Shown: piece by piece, positions 1 to 6,335 of the stretch
Position numbering within the stretch: position 1 is the stretch's first letter
Layout of the letters: every line of letters starts with the position of its first letter
Assembly: GCA_947479185.1 (NCBI GenBank)
Contig: CANJYY010000068.1
Location: forward strand, 1-9,689
Origin: Caulobacteraceae bacterium
Lineage (GTDB): Bacteria; Pseudomonadota; Alphaproteobacteria; Caulobacterales; Caulobacteraceae
Length of the DNA: 9,689 nt
Direction of reading: 5' to 3'
Program-made: the position numbers and the translations under genes
The notes under the pieces: model-generated
What the model was told of the DNA's origin: nothing
Database searches by the model: none
Seen by the model: the letters and a program-made list of their open reading frames with translations, nothing else

Positions 1-184
1 AGGCCTGGATCGACTCGAGCTTCAGCGTGACGCGCGGCGTCGGGCCGTCCTTCGGCAGCAGCGGGTTGTAGGTGCCGACCTTCTCGATGAAGCGGCCGTC
101 GCGGGGCGAGTGGCTGTCGGCGACGACGATCGAGTAGTAGGGGCGCTTCTTGGCGCCGCCACGGGCGAGACGGATCTTCAGCAT
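1..184 (-). CDS. rpsP: 30S ribosomal protein S16 (partial, runs off left edge)
   Basis: Small-subunit ribosomal protein S16, which binds 16S rRNA and helps assemble the 30S subunit. Only the N-terminal 61 codons are in the window; the C-terminus lies beyond base 1. The visible protein opens [20 protein letters not shown], the standard S16 start, and continues with the conserved stretches [20 protein letters not shown] (residues 22-41) and LLPKDG. The ATG at 182-184 is preceded by a good ribosome binding site. It lies 24 bp downstream of the ffh stop on the same strand, so the two are probably cotranscribed. In many proteobacteria rimM, trmD and rplS follow rpsP, and they would be expected off the left edge. 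No oddity is seen in the visible part. The identification is certain on sequence grounds. Confidence 0.97.
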   Translation of the reverse strand, partial: MLKIRLARGGAKKRPYYSIVVADSHSPRDGRFIEKVGTYNPLLPKDGPTPRVTLKLESIQA

Positions 185-193
185 TGTCGGTAG

Positions 194-199
194 TCCTCT
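194..199 (-). promoter_or_regulatory. rpsP ribosome binding site
   Basis: On the minus strand AGAGGA lies 9 nt upstream of the rpsP ATG, inside the 24-bp ffh-rpsP gap. It supports the rpsP start and independent reinitiation within an ffh-rpsP message. Confidence 0.6.
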
Positions 200-208
200 G
201 GTCTAATT

Positions 209-1729
209 CTATTTCTTGAAGGGATTGAAGCCGGGGGGCAGGGCGGGGCCGCCGCCAAGACCCGGAAGTCCGGACCCAGCGCCGCCGAGGCCGCCCTGGA
301 GTTTCTCCAGCTGCTGGCGCAGCTGTTCGGGATCAGGCTGGGCGGACTTGCCGCCGCCCATGCTCTTGAGGTGGTCCATGCCGCCGCCGCCCAGCATCTG
401 GGCCATGCGGGCAAAGCCGGCGCCGCCGTTGCGGGTCATCATCTTCATGGCGTCGGCCATCTGGCGGTGCTGCTTGAGCAGGCGGTTGACCTCGGCGACG
501 TCGACCCCGGCGCCCGCCGCGATGCGACGCTTGCGCGAGGCGGCGAGGATGTCGGGCTTCTTGCGCTCGGTCTTGGTCATCGAGCCGATGATCGCCCGCT
601 GACGCTTGATCGACTTGTCGTCCATGCCGGAGTCGGCGATCTGCTGCTTCATCTTGCCGACGCCGGGCAGCATGCCCATCACGCCCTGCAGACCGCCCAT
701 CCGCTCCATCTGGGCCAGCTGGTCGGACATCATTTCCAGGTCGAACTGGCCCTTGGCCAGCTTGCGGGCGGTGGCTTCCGCCTTTGCGGCGTCCAGCTCG
801 GTCGCGGCCTTCTCGACGAGGGCGACGATGTCGCCCTGGCCGAGGATGCGGCCGGCCACGCGGCGGGCGTCGAACACGTCGAGCGCCTCGACCTTTTCGC
901 CGGCGCCGAGGAACTTGATCGGCAGGCCGGTGACGGCGCGCATCGACAGGGCCGCGCCGCCGCGCCCGTCGCCGTCGGCGCGGGTCAGGATCAGGCCGGT
1001 CAGCGGCAGGCGGTCGTGGAAGGCCTTGGCCGTGCGCACGGCGTCCTGGCCGGTCAGGCTGTCGGCGACCAGCAGGGTCTCGGTCGGCGAGGCGATCTGC
1101 GCGATCTGCGCCGCCTCGCTCATCATCTGCTCGTCCAGCGTCGTGCGGCCGGCGGTGTCGAGGATGACCACGTCGTAGCCGCTGAGCTTCGCCACCTGCA
1201 GCGCGCGTTTGGCGATGTCGACGGCCGACTGGCCGGCCACGATCGGCAGGGTGTCGACGCCGATCTGGGTCCCCAGGGTCGCCAGCTGCTCCATGGCGGC
1301 CGGGCGGCGGGTGTCCAGCGAGGCCATCAGGACCTTCTGGCGGTCCATCTTCGTCAGGCGCAGGGCCAGCTTGGCCGAGGTGGTCGTCTTGCCCGAGCCC
1401 TGCAGGCCGGCCATCAGGATGACCGACGGCGGGTTCAGGGCGAGCTGCAGGCCGGTCGGCGTCTCGCCGCCGAGCATCTCGACCAGCCCGTCATAGACGA
1501 TCTTGACCACCTGGTCGGCCGGGCGGATCGAGCGGATGACCGCCTCGCCCAGCGCGTCCTCGCGGGCCTTGCTGATGAAGTCCTTGACCACCGGCAGGGC
1601 GACGTCGGCCTCGAGCAGGGCGACGCGAACCTCGCGCAGCGCCTCGTCGATATCCTTTTCGCCCAGCACCCCGCGACCGGAGAGCCGGTCGAAGACAGTG
1701 CCAAGTCGTTCTGTAAGGCCTTCGAACAT
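209..1729 (-). CDS. ffh: Signal recognition particle protein Ffh (SRP54 homologue)
   Basis: GTPase subunit of the signal recognition particle. It binds signal sequences of nascent membrane and secreted proteins together with SRP RNA and docks on FtsY. The 506-residue protein has an N domain (about 1-90), a G domain and a methionine-rich M domain (about 320-450). G-domain motifs are GLQGSGKTTT (108-117), DTRRPAA (139-145), DTAGR (191-195) and TRADGDGRGG (249-258). The guanine-recognition motif has TRAD where many Ffh proteins have TKxD; I believe this is a lineage variant. The M domain shows LAQMERMGGLQGVMGMLPG and the RNA-binding stretch near RKRRIAAG and EVNRLLKQHRQM (399-424). The C-tail from about 475 is rich in Gly and Pro. 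The start is taken at MFEGLTERLG, the usual family start. An in-frame GTG at 1792 would add 21 residues unlike the family. No strong Shine-Dalgarno precedes the chosen ATG. rpsP follows 24 bp downstream. Confidence 0.97.
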   Translation of the reverse strand: MFEGLTERLGTVFDRLSGRGVLGEKDIDEALREVRVALLEADVALPVVKDFISKAREDALGEAVIRSIRPADQVVKIVYDGLVEMLGGETPTGLQLALNPPSVILMAGLQGSGKTTTSAKLALRLTKMDRQKVLMASLDTRRPAAMEQLATLGTQIGVDTLPIVAGQSAVDIAKRALQVAKLSGYDVVILDTAGRTTLDEQMMSEAAQIAQIASPTETLLVADSLTGQDAVRTAKAFHDRLPLTGLILTRADGDGRGGAALSMRAVTGLPIKFLGAGEKVEALDVFDARRVAGRILGQGDIVALVEKAATELDAAKAEATARKLAKGQFDLEMMSDQLAQMERMGGLQGVMGMLPGVGKMKQQIADSGMDDKSIKRQRAIIGSMTKTERKKPDILAASRKRRIAAGAGVDVAEVNRLLKQHRQMADAMKMMTRNGGAGFARMAQMLGGGGMDHLKSMGGGKSAQPDPEQLRQQLEKLQGGLGGAGSGLPGLGGGPALPPGFNPFKK

Positions 1730-1819
1730 CGTGTTCTGAACCGCAAACCCAAGCCTGAGGCCCAAACGCAATTCGCCCCCGTGGACGATCACGTCGACGG
1801 GGGGCCTCGCCGTCCTCGT

Positions 1820-1839
1820 CCCGACTTAAGTCCGTCGGG
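1820..1839. other. Short stem-loop in the ffh upstream region
   Basis: CCCGAC (1820-1825) pairs with GTCGGG (1834-1839) around an 8-nt loop. The 10-nt palindrome GACTTAAGTC (1823-1832) overlaps this stem, so the two folds are alternatives. A second palindrome, AAGGCGCGCCTT, sits at 1880-1891. If ffh is transcribed from just below the VOC gene, the 1820-1839 stem would lie in an ffh leader of about 150 nt. No known riboswitch class is recognised, and short GC-rich stems are common in such DNA. Confidence 0.3.
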
Positions 1840-1888
1840 GGTCGTGACGGTGGAGGGCGCTGAACTGCATCTGCGCCGGAAGGCGCGC

Positions 1889-1917
1889 CTTATGGGCGGA
1901 AAAGGCCGCGAAATCAA
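1889..1917 (-). promoter_or_regulatory. Candidate sigma-70-type promoter for ffh-rpsP
   Basis: On the minus strand TTGATT (1912-1917) and CATAAG (1889-1894) are separated by 17 bp, with four of six matches each to TTGACA and TATAAT. The element begins just below the VOC stop codon and faces ffh. A GANTC site (GAGTC, 1922-1926), the CcrM methylation target in Caulobacterales, lies 4 bp upstream of the -35 box. The placement fits, but the match is modest and could be chance. Confidence 0.33.
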
Positions 1918-1924
1918 GCCGGAG

Positions 1925-2320
1925 TCAGCCGCGTAGCTCCAGGCCGTTGCCCTCGGGGTCCGTGAGATAGATCGACAGCCCCTCGCCGGCCGCGCCGTAA
2001 CGCTCGCCCTCCTCGCCCAGCGCGACGCCATGGGCGGTCAGGTGGGCCTTGACCCGCTGCAGATCGAAGCCGCGCACGGTCAGGCAGAAGTGGTCGAGGT
2101 TGCGTCCCTCCACGCCCGGCGCGGCCCCGCCGAGGCGGCCGAGCTGGCCATCGACGCCGACGATGTCGATCAGGCTGGATCCCGCCCGCAGCTGGGTCAG
2201 GCCGATGCGCGCCTGGACCCGCTCGACCGTCAGGCCCAGCACGCCGGTGTAGAAGGCGACCAGCGCCTCGGGGTCCCTGGCGCGCAGGACGAGGTGGTCG
2301 ATGCCGGTGATCTCGATCAT
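1925..2320 (-). CDS. VOC (glyoxalase/bleomycin-resistance fold) family protein
   Basis: Small vicinal-oxygen-chelate protein of 131 residues, probably a cytoplasmic metal-dependent enzyme or binding protein of unknown substrate. Two beta-alpha-beta-beta-beta modules are visible, the first starting MIEITGIDHLVLRARDPEAL and the second around NLDHFCLTVRG. Candidate metal ligands at the family positions are H9 (IDHLVL), Q43 (LTQLRAG), H77 (LDHFCL) and E128 (GNGLELRG). The DPEGNGLEL ending is typical of the family. The open frame continues about 71 codons upstream, but that extension is low-complexity and runs through the palindromic repeat, so the ATG at 2318-2320 is chosen. The bases just before it, TCCTGGCGGC, lack a clear Shine-Dalgarno, so initiation may be weak or leaderless. 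It lies between the M3 peptidase gene and ffh on the same strand, with wide gaps on both sides. No specific role can be assigned. Confidence 0.85.
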   Translation of the reverse strand: MIEITGIDHLVLRARDPEALVAFYTGVLGLTVERVQARIGLTQLRAGSSLIDIVGVDGQLGRLGGAAPGVEGRNLDHFCLTVRGFDLQRVKAHLTAHGVALGEEGERYGAAGEGLSIYLTDPEGNGLELRG

Positions 2321-2414
2321 GCCGCCAGGATAGTCCCTGTCGCCGGCCCGCGAAAAGGCGCCGACTCGACGATCCGGCGCCGCGGGCAAAGCCTCGCTCC
2401 CGGCGCGGTTTTCA

Positions 2415-2429
2415 ATCTCCGGGGGAGAT
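2415..2429. other. G/C-rich mini-palindrome downstream of the M3 gene
   Basis: ATCTCC and GGAGAT flank a GGG centre. The core 10-mer TCCGGGGGAG (2418-2427) recurs at 6267-6276, near the second copy of the palindromic repeat. At both loci the 10-mer lies about 40 nt beyond the repeat, on the side away from the gene. Function unknown; it may be part of a common 3'-end signature or a frequent genomic word. Confidence 0.35.
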
Positions 2430-2467
2430 ACGACAATGGGAAGACCGCTTGTCGCCGGCCTGGGCCT

Positions 2468-2497
2468 CGGGACAGACACCTGGCGGTGTCTGTCCCG
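2468..2497. repeat. Palindromic repeat, copy 1 (REP-like)
   Basis: GGGACAGACACC (2469-2480) and GGTGTCTGTCCC (2485-2496) are perfect reverse complements around the loop TGGC. One further C-G pair, 2468 with 2497, extends the arms to 13 bp. The element ends 7 nt below the M3 peptidase stop codon, in the gap before the VOC gene. The same 12-nt arms recur at 6199-6226. Transcribed, it would fold into a very stable hairpin, but no T-run follows on either strand, so it is not a standard intrinsic terminator. It could stabilise the mRNA 3' end or be a dispersed REP-like element. No target-site duplication is apparent. Confidence 0.85.
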
Positions 2498-2504
2498 CTG
2501 ACGG

Positions 2505-4628
2505 CTAGGCTCCCGGCGGGACCGGGAAGCCACGGTCGCGCATCAGCGCGCCGATCTTCGGATCGCGCCCGCGGAAGGCGCGGAACTGGTCGGCCGGGTC
2601 GGAACTGTTGCCGCGCGACATGATCTCGTCGTGCAGCCGCTTGGCCACGCCCTTGTCGTAGAAGCCGCCGGGGGCTTCCTTGAACGCCTCGGCGCAGTCC
2701 GCGGTCAGGGTGTCTGACCACAGATAGCTGTAGTAGCCGGCCGAATAGCCGTCGCCGGAGAAGACGTGGCCGAACTGCGGCGTGCGGTGACGCATGACGA
2801 TCTGCGACGGCATCTTCAGCCGGGTCAGTTCCTCGCGCTCGAAGGCGTCCGGGTCGATGTCGACATTGCCGGCCAGGTGCAGCTTCATGTCGATCAGGGC
2901 GCTGGCGAGGTATTCGGTCGTGCCGAAGCCCTGACCGAACTTGCTGGCCTTCTCGATCTTGTCCACCAGGGCCTGCGGGATCGGCTTGCCGGTCTGGTAG
3001 TGCAGGGCGAACTGGTTGAGCACCTGCGGCGTCGACAGCCAGCGCTCGTTGAGCTGGCTGGGGAACTCGACATAGTCGCGGGCCACGTTGGTGCCCGAGA
3101 CGCCCGGATAGGACACGTTCGAGTTCAGCCCGTGCAGGGCGTGGCCGAACTCGTGGAACAGGGTCTCGGCGTCATCCCAGCTGATCAGCACCGGCTCGCC
3201 GGGCTTGCTCTTGATGAAGTTGGAGTTGTTGCTGACGATGGTCTTCACGTCCTTCCGGAACCGCTCCTGGTTCCGGTAGGCGTTCATCCAGGCGCCCGAG
3301 CGCTTGCCCTGGCGGGCGTAGGGATCGAAGTACCAGACGCCGACCAGCTGGCCGCCACGGGTCACTTCCCAGACGCGGATGTCCTCGTGATAGACCGGCA
3401 GGCCTTCGACCTGCTTGAACTGGAAGCCGTACAGCTCGCCGGCGGCCCAGAACATGCCTTCGCGCAGCTTCTCCAGCTGCAGGTAGGGCTTCACCTCGTT
3501 CATATCGAGGTCGTACTTCGCCTTGCGGACCTTCTCCGCATAGAAGCGGTAGTCCCAGGGCTGGATCTGGAAGCCGCCCTTCTCGGCGTCGACGATGGCC
3601 TGCATTTCGGCCACGTCCCGGGCCACCTGGGCGATCGCCGCCGGCCAGACCGCTTCCATCAGGGCCATGGCGTTCTCGGGCGTCTTGGCCATGGCGTTCT
3701 CGAGGCGCCAGTGGGCGTGGGTCTTGAAGCCCAGCAGATTGGCGCGCTCGACGCGCAGCTTGAGGATCTTGCCGATGATGGCGTTGTTGTCGGTCGCGCC
3801 GCCGTTGTCGCCGCGATTGACGAAGGCCTTCCAGACCTTTTCGCGGGTCGCGCGGACCGGCGAATAGGTCAGGTAGGGGTCCACGCTGGAGCGGGTGTTG
3901 ACGATGATGAACTTGCCGGCCAGCTGGCGCTGGGCGGCGCTCGCCGCGGCGTTGGCCTTCAGGCCCTCGGGCAGGCCGACGAGGTCGGCGTCCGACAGCT
4001 CGATATAGGTGCTCTCGTCGGCCAGCAGGTTCTGGCTGAACTTCGTGTAGTGGCCCGCCAGTTCCTCGTTGATCGCCGCGACCCGCGTCTTGGCGGCGGC
4101 GCCGAGCTTGGCGCCCGACCGCACGAAGTTGGTGTAGTAGGTCCAGGTCAGCCGTTGCTGCTCCGCCGTCAGGCTGGCCTTGGCGGGCGAGTTGTAGACC
4201 GCCTCGATGCGGGCGAAGAGCTTCTCGTTCTGGGTGATCTTGTCGCCGAACGCGGCGAACTTCGGATCGAGTTCCGACTCGACGGCCTGGAATTCCGGGG
4301 TGCTCAGGTTCGATCCCCAGATGCCGTAGAAGGCATAGAAATCGCCCAGCATGCGGCCGGAGTCTTCCAGCGCCGCGATGGTGTTCTCGAAGGTCGGGGC
4401 CGCCGGGTTGGCGGCGATCGCGTCGACCTCGGCCAGGTTGCGGGCCATCGCCTCTTCGGCGCCCGGAAGGAAATCGGCGACCTTGACCTTGTCGAAGGCG
4501 GGCACGCCGCCGTAGGGGCCGGTCCAGGGCTGGACGGTCGGATTGGCGGTCGCGGCGAGCGCCTTGCCCGAGACGGTGGTCATGGCCGCGGCGGCCGCGG
4601 TGGTGGCGAGAAAGGTACGACGATGCAC
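2505..4628 (-). CDS. M3 family zinc metallopeptidase, peptidyl-dipeptidase (Dcp) type, Tat-exported
   Basis: Zinc peptidase of the thimet oligopeptidase/Dcp family (M3), which degrades short peptides and typically removes C-terminal dipeptides. The 707-residue length fits Dcp. The zinc site is HEFGH (H492, E493, H496) with the third ligand at E521 in DYVEFPSQ. The downstream block GDGYSAGYYSYLW (625-637) is the conserved substrate-binding region. The N-terminus has a twin-arginine signal, HRRTFLATT, then an Ala-rich segment and a likely cleavage site after ALA (about residue 25). This places the enzyme in the periplasm, whereas E. coli Dcp is cytoplasmic. The start is GTG, chosen because it keeps the RR motif and is preceded by GGGAGAA; the next in-frame ATG would lose the signal. 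It is divergent from murI with a 121-bp spacer and is followed by a palindromic repeat. A role in recycling periplasmic peptides is inferred. The symbol dcp is plausible but not certain. Confidence 0.94.
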   Translation of the reverse strand: MHRRTFLATTAAAAAMTTVSGKALAATANPTVQPWTGPYGGVPAFDKVKVADFLPGAEEAMARNLAEVDAIAANPAAPTFENTIAALEDSGRMLGDFYAFYGIWGSNLSTPEFQAVESELDPKFAAFGDKITQNEKLFARIEAVYNSPAKASLTAEQQRLTWTYYTNFVRSGAKLGAAAKTRVAAINEELAGHYTKFSQNLLADESTYIELSDADLVGLPEGLKANAAASAAQRQLAGKFIIVNTRSSVDPYLTYSPVRATREKVWKAFVNRGDNGGATDNNAIIGKILKLRVERANLLGFKTHAHWRLENAMAKTPENAMALMEAVWPAAIAQVARDVAEMQAIVDAEKGGFQIQPWDYRFYAEKVRKAKYDLDMNEVKPYLQLEKLREGMFWAAGELYGFQFKQVEGLPVYHEDIRVWEVTRGGQLVGVWYFDPYARQGKRSGAWMNAYRNQERFRKDVKTIVSNNSNFIKSKPGEPVLISWDDAETLFHEFGHALHGLNSNVSYPGVSGTNVARDYVEFPSQLNERWLSTPQVLNQFALHYQTGKPIPQALVDKIEKASKFGQGFGTTEYLASALIDMKLHLAGNVDIDPDAFEREELTRLKMPSQIVMRHRTPQFGHVFSGDGYSAGYYSYLWSDTLTADCAEAFKEAPGGFYDKGVAKRLHDEIMSRGNSSDPADQFRAFRGRDPKIGALMRDRGFPVPPGA

Positions 4629-4749
4629 GGAGGGTTCTCCCGAATTCCGGTTTGCAGCGACCCTATCCCCCTTTTTGCCCGAACGTCACATGAACGGCCT
4701 GTAATGCGCCGCATGGACGCCTCGCGGGCGGGGCGGTAAAGGCGAAGCC
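4629..4749. promoter_or_regulatory. Divergent promoter region, M3 peptidase / murI
   Basis: This 121-bp spacer must hold start signals for both flanking genes. For the M3 gene a GGGAGAA ribosome binding site lies just before its GTG. For murI the best -10-like box is TGTAAT (4700-4705), with TTGCCC (4675-4680) upstream at a long 19-bp spacing. On the other strand GTGACG and GATAGG, 16 bp apart (4662-4689), are a weak candidate for the peptidase. A short AAGG precedes the murI ATG. The individual boxes are weak; the presence of promoters is inferred from the gene layout. Confidence 0.4.
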
Positions 4750-5601
4750 ATGTCCATTGGCGTCTTCGATTCCGGCGTGGGCGGCCTGTCCGTCCACCGT
4801 GCGCTCGTCGAGCGGTTCCCGTCCGCCGACTTCGTCTATCTCGCCGACCAGGCCAACGCCCCCTATGGCGGCCGGCCCGGCGAGGAGATCGTCGCGCTGA
4901 CGAAGGCCGGCTGCATCCGGCTGTTCGACGAAGGCGCGAGCCTCGTCGTGCTGGCCTGCAACACGGCCTCGGCGATCGCCCTGCGCCGACTGCAGCAGAC
5001 CTGGCTGCCGGGCTATCGCCGCGAGACGGGCCGGGCGCTGAATGTGCTGGGCATCATCGTCCCGACCATCGAGGCGGCCACCGGCCTGCCCTGGGAGCAC
5101 GAAGCCGACCGCCGCGGCGAACAGGTGACCAAGGTCGATGTGCTGGGCGTCTTCTCCACCCCGGGCACGGCGAGCAGCCGGGTGTTCGAGATCGAGATCG
5201 ACAAGCGCAAGCAGGACCTGGCGGTGTTCTCCGAACCCTGCCCGAACCTCGCGCGGATGATCGAGGAGGGCGCGCCCCATGAGGTTCTGGCGAAGGAGAT
5301 CGCCGGCCACGTCGACGTCCTGCGCCGCCGCATCGGCCGCCATCCGGACCGCGCCGTGCTGGGCTGCACCCATTACGAGATCGTCGCCGACCTGTTCCGC
5401 GACGCCCTTCCGCCGGGCACGCCGCTGATCCATCAGCCCGGCGCCACGGCCGAGGCGCTCGGCCGCTACATCGAACGCCATCCGGAATACATCGTCGGCG
5501 GGACCGGCCTGCGCCGCTTCCTGACCACCGGAACCCCCGGTCCGCAGAACGGCCTGGTCGCGACCTTCTGGGGCGAGCCGCTGGCCTTCGAGGCGGCGTG
5601 A
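4750..5601 (+). CDS. murI: Glutamate racemase
   Basis: Cofactor-independent racemase that converts L-glutamate to D-glutamate for peptidoglycan precursor synthesis in the cytoplasm. The protein is 283 residues, within the usual range. The N-terminal signature MSIGVFDSGVGGLSV carries the catalytic-region D7 and S8. The two catalytic cysteines are C70 (VVLACNTASA) and C206 (VLGCTHYE), with H208 next to the second. The substrate-loop region NAPYGGR (36-42) is conserved. The first domain ends in GIIVPTIEAA (101-110). A short extra charged segment (about 113-127) separates it from VLGVFSTPGT; it looks like an ordinary lineage insertion. The only upstream ATG-type start with family similarity is the one chosen. 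It is divergent from the M3 peptidase gene, and the SRPBCC gene follows after 64 bp on the same strand. Essential in most bacteria. Confidence 0.97.
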   Translation: MSIGVFDSGVGGLSVHRALVERFPSADFVYLADQANAPYGGRPGEEIVALTKAGCIRLFDEGASLVVLACNTASAIALRRLQQTWLPGYRRETGRALNVLGIIVPTIEAATGLPWEHEADRRGEQVTKVDVLGVFSTPGTASSRVFEIEIDKRKQDLAVFSEPCPNLARMIEEGAPHEVLAKEIAGHVDVLRRRIGRHPDRAVLGCTHYEIVADLFRDALPPGTPLIHQPGATAEALGRYIERHPEYIVGGTGLRRFLTTGTPGPQNGLVATFWGEPLAFEAA

Positions 5602-5613
5602 CCGCTTCGTAAC

Positions 5614-5642
5614 TTGAGCGACCGGCGGTTCGCGGCCTAGCG
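5614..5642 (+). promoter_or_regulatory. Weak candidate promoter for the SRPBCC gene
   Basis: TTGAGC (5614-5619) and CTAGCG (5637-5642) are 17 bp apart in the murI-SRPBCC gap. The -35 box matches TTGACA at four positions and the -10 box is poor. If used, the leader would be about 17 nt. Readthrough from murI is equally possible. Confidence 0.27.
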
Positions 5643-5652
5643 TCTCTCTTCC

Positions 5653-5660
5653 GAGGGGGA
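5653..5660 (+). promoter_or_regulatory. Ribosome binding site of the SRPBCC gene
   Basis: GAGGGGGA lies 5 nt upstream of the ATG at 5666. It is the clearest purine-rich Shine-Dalgarno in the window and fixes the start. Confidence 0.7.
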
Positions 5661-5665
5661 CCGCC

Positions 5666-6214
5666 ATGAAACTCGCGCTGATCACGACCGCCGCCGTTGC
5701 GCTGCTCGCCGCCGCGCCGGCCCATGCCGAGGTCAAGCAGACCTGGGCAGCCGGCTTCCGGCTTGAGAACCGCGCGACCATCGCCGCCGCGCCGGACAAG
5801 GTCTGGGCCGCGCTCGGCCAGATCGGCAAATGGTGGAACGGCGAACACAGCTACAGTGGCGACAGCGCCAACATGACCGTTGTCCTGACGCCGGGCGGCT
5901 GCTTCTGCGAGGCGTTGCCGAAGGGCGGCGGCGTGAAGCATGGCGAGGTGGTCATGGTCATGCCCGGGCAGACACTGCGTCTCGAGGCGCCGCTCGGGCC
6001 CCTGCAGGGCGAGGGCGTCGGCGCAGCCCTGACCTTCACTCTGAAGGCCACGGCCGACGGCGGCACGGAGGTGGTCGAGACCTTCAACATCGGCGGCGCC
6101 CGGCCCGAGATCGTCGGCTACGCGGCCGGCATCGACGCGGTGGTCGGCGAGCAGCTGCAGCGGCTCAAGGCCTTCGTGGAGACCGGCAGGCCGCAACAGG
6201 GACAGACACCCTGA
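5666..6214 (+). CDS. Exported SRPBCC (START/Bet v1-fold) family protein
   Basis: A 182-residue protein with a Sec signal peptide (residues 1-21, ending AHA before E22), so probably periplasmic. The mature part resembles the SRPBCC/AHSA1 ligand-binding fold. An N-terminal strand, NRATIAAAPDKVWAALGQIGKWWNGEH (36-61), has the typical VW..L motif and WW pair. It is followed by YSGDSANM, GGCFCEALP (two cysteines, C79 and C81), GGGVKHGEVVMVMPG and APLGPLQG, then a C-terminal helix, AGIDAVVGEQLQRLKAFV. Such proteins bind hydrophobic ligands, but no substrate can be named. The last residues, GQTP, and the TGA stop are encoded inside the left arm and loop of a palindromic repeat (6199-6226). The natural C-terminus may therefore have been altered by the repeat, and orthologues may end near residue 175. 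The gene is convergent with katG. Confidence 0.85.
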   Translation: MKLALITTAAVALLAAAPAHAEVKQTWAAGFRLENRATIAAAPDKVWAALGQIGKWWNGEHSYSGDSANMTVVLTPGGCFCEALPKGGGVKHGEVVMVMPGQTLRLEAPLGPLQGEGVGAALTFTLKATADGGTEVVETFNIGGARPEIVGYAAGIDAVVGEQLQRLKAFVETGRPQQGQTP

Positions 6215-6226
6215 GGTGTCTGTCCC
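6199..6226. repeat. Palindromic repeat, copy 2 (REP-like), overlapping a stop codon
   Basis: GGGACAGACACC (6199-6210) and GGTGTCTGTCCC (6215-6226) flank the loop CTGA (6211-6214). The arms are identical to copy 1 at 2469-2496 and the loop differs. The TGA within the loop is the stop codon of the SRPBCC gene, so the left arm is translated and the right arm is not. Ribosomes reaching the stop would disrupt the hairpin, so any role in transcript stability would be coupled to translation. No T-run follows. Confidence 0.85.
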
Positions 6227-6253
6227 GCATCTCGACCTTCTGAAGGCGGGAGC

Positions 6254-6298
6254 CGGGAGCTCCGCGTCCGGGGGAGGGACAAACGCGCGGAGCTCCCG
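6254..6298. other. Long perfect inverted repeat in the convergent spacer
   Basis: CGGGAGCTCCGCG (6254-6266) and CGCGGAGCTCCCG (6286-6298) are perfect 13-nt reverse complements around a 19-nt loop containing the TCCGGGGGAG word also found at 2418-2427. It sits 27 bp beyond the second palindromic repeat. It could terminate or stabilise the SRPBCC transcript, or act as a bidirectional end signal with katG. The large loop and the absence of a T-run argue against a classical terminator. Confidence 0.6.
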
Positions 6299-6335
6299 AC
6301 GACGCGACCCTGGGGGGGCGGGGGCCGCGGTATCA

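Noticed and set aside
1730..1792. Upstream GTG start that would extend Ffh by 21 residues
   Set aside because: The extra residues do not resemble Ffh, and the family begins at MFEGL. No ribosome binding site precedes the GTG.
1873..1886. GCGCC-GGAA-GGCGC hairpin upstream of ffh, resembling the GGAA tetraloop of SRP RNA
   Set aside because: The conserved internal loops of SRP RNA domain IV (the GGTCAGG and AGCAG-type strands) are absent and the stem is only 5 bp, so this is not an ffs gene.
371..1936. Long plus-strand open frame antisense to ffh
   Set aside because: Its composition (rich in Gly, Ala, Arg, Leu, His, Asp) is what the reverse complement of GC-rich coding DNA gives, and it mirrors ffh codons. 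No family similarity is recognised.
2461..2504. Target-site duplication around the palindromic repeat
   Set aside because: The flanks of neither copy show a matching short direct repeat, so insertion by a conventional IS mechanism is not supported.
2321..2533. N-terminal extension of the VOC protein by about 71 residues
   Set aside because: The added residues are Arg/Pro-rich, run across the palindromic repeat and into the 3' end of the M3 gene, and have no fold similarity.
2766..4739. 657-codon plus-strand open frame antisense to the M3 peptidase gene
   Set aside because: It is a GC-driven shadow of a clear conserved gene. Similar antisense frames lie opposite katG, murI and oxyR and were rejected on the same ground.
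6270..6324. Four G-runs (5, 3, 7 and 5 G) that could form a G-quadruplex
   Set aside because: The middle loop is 33 nt and overlaps one arm of the 13-nt inverted repeat, which would compete. In DNA this GC-rich the runs are weak evidence.
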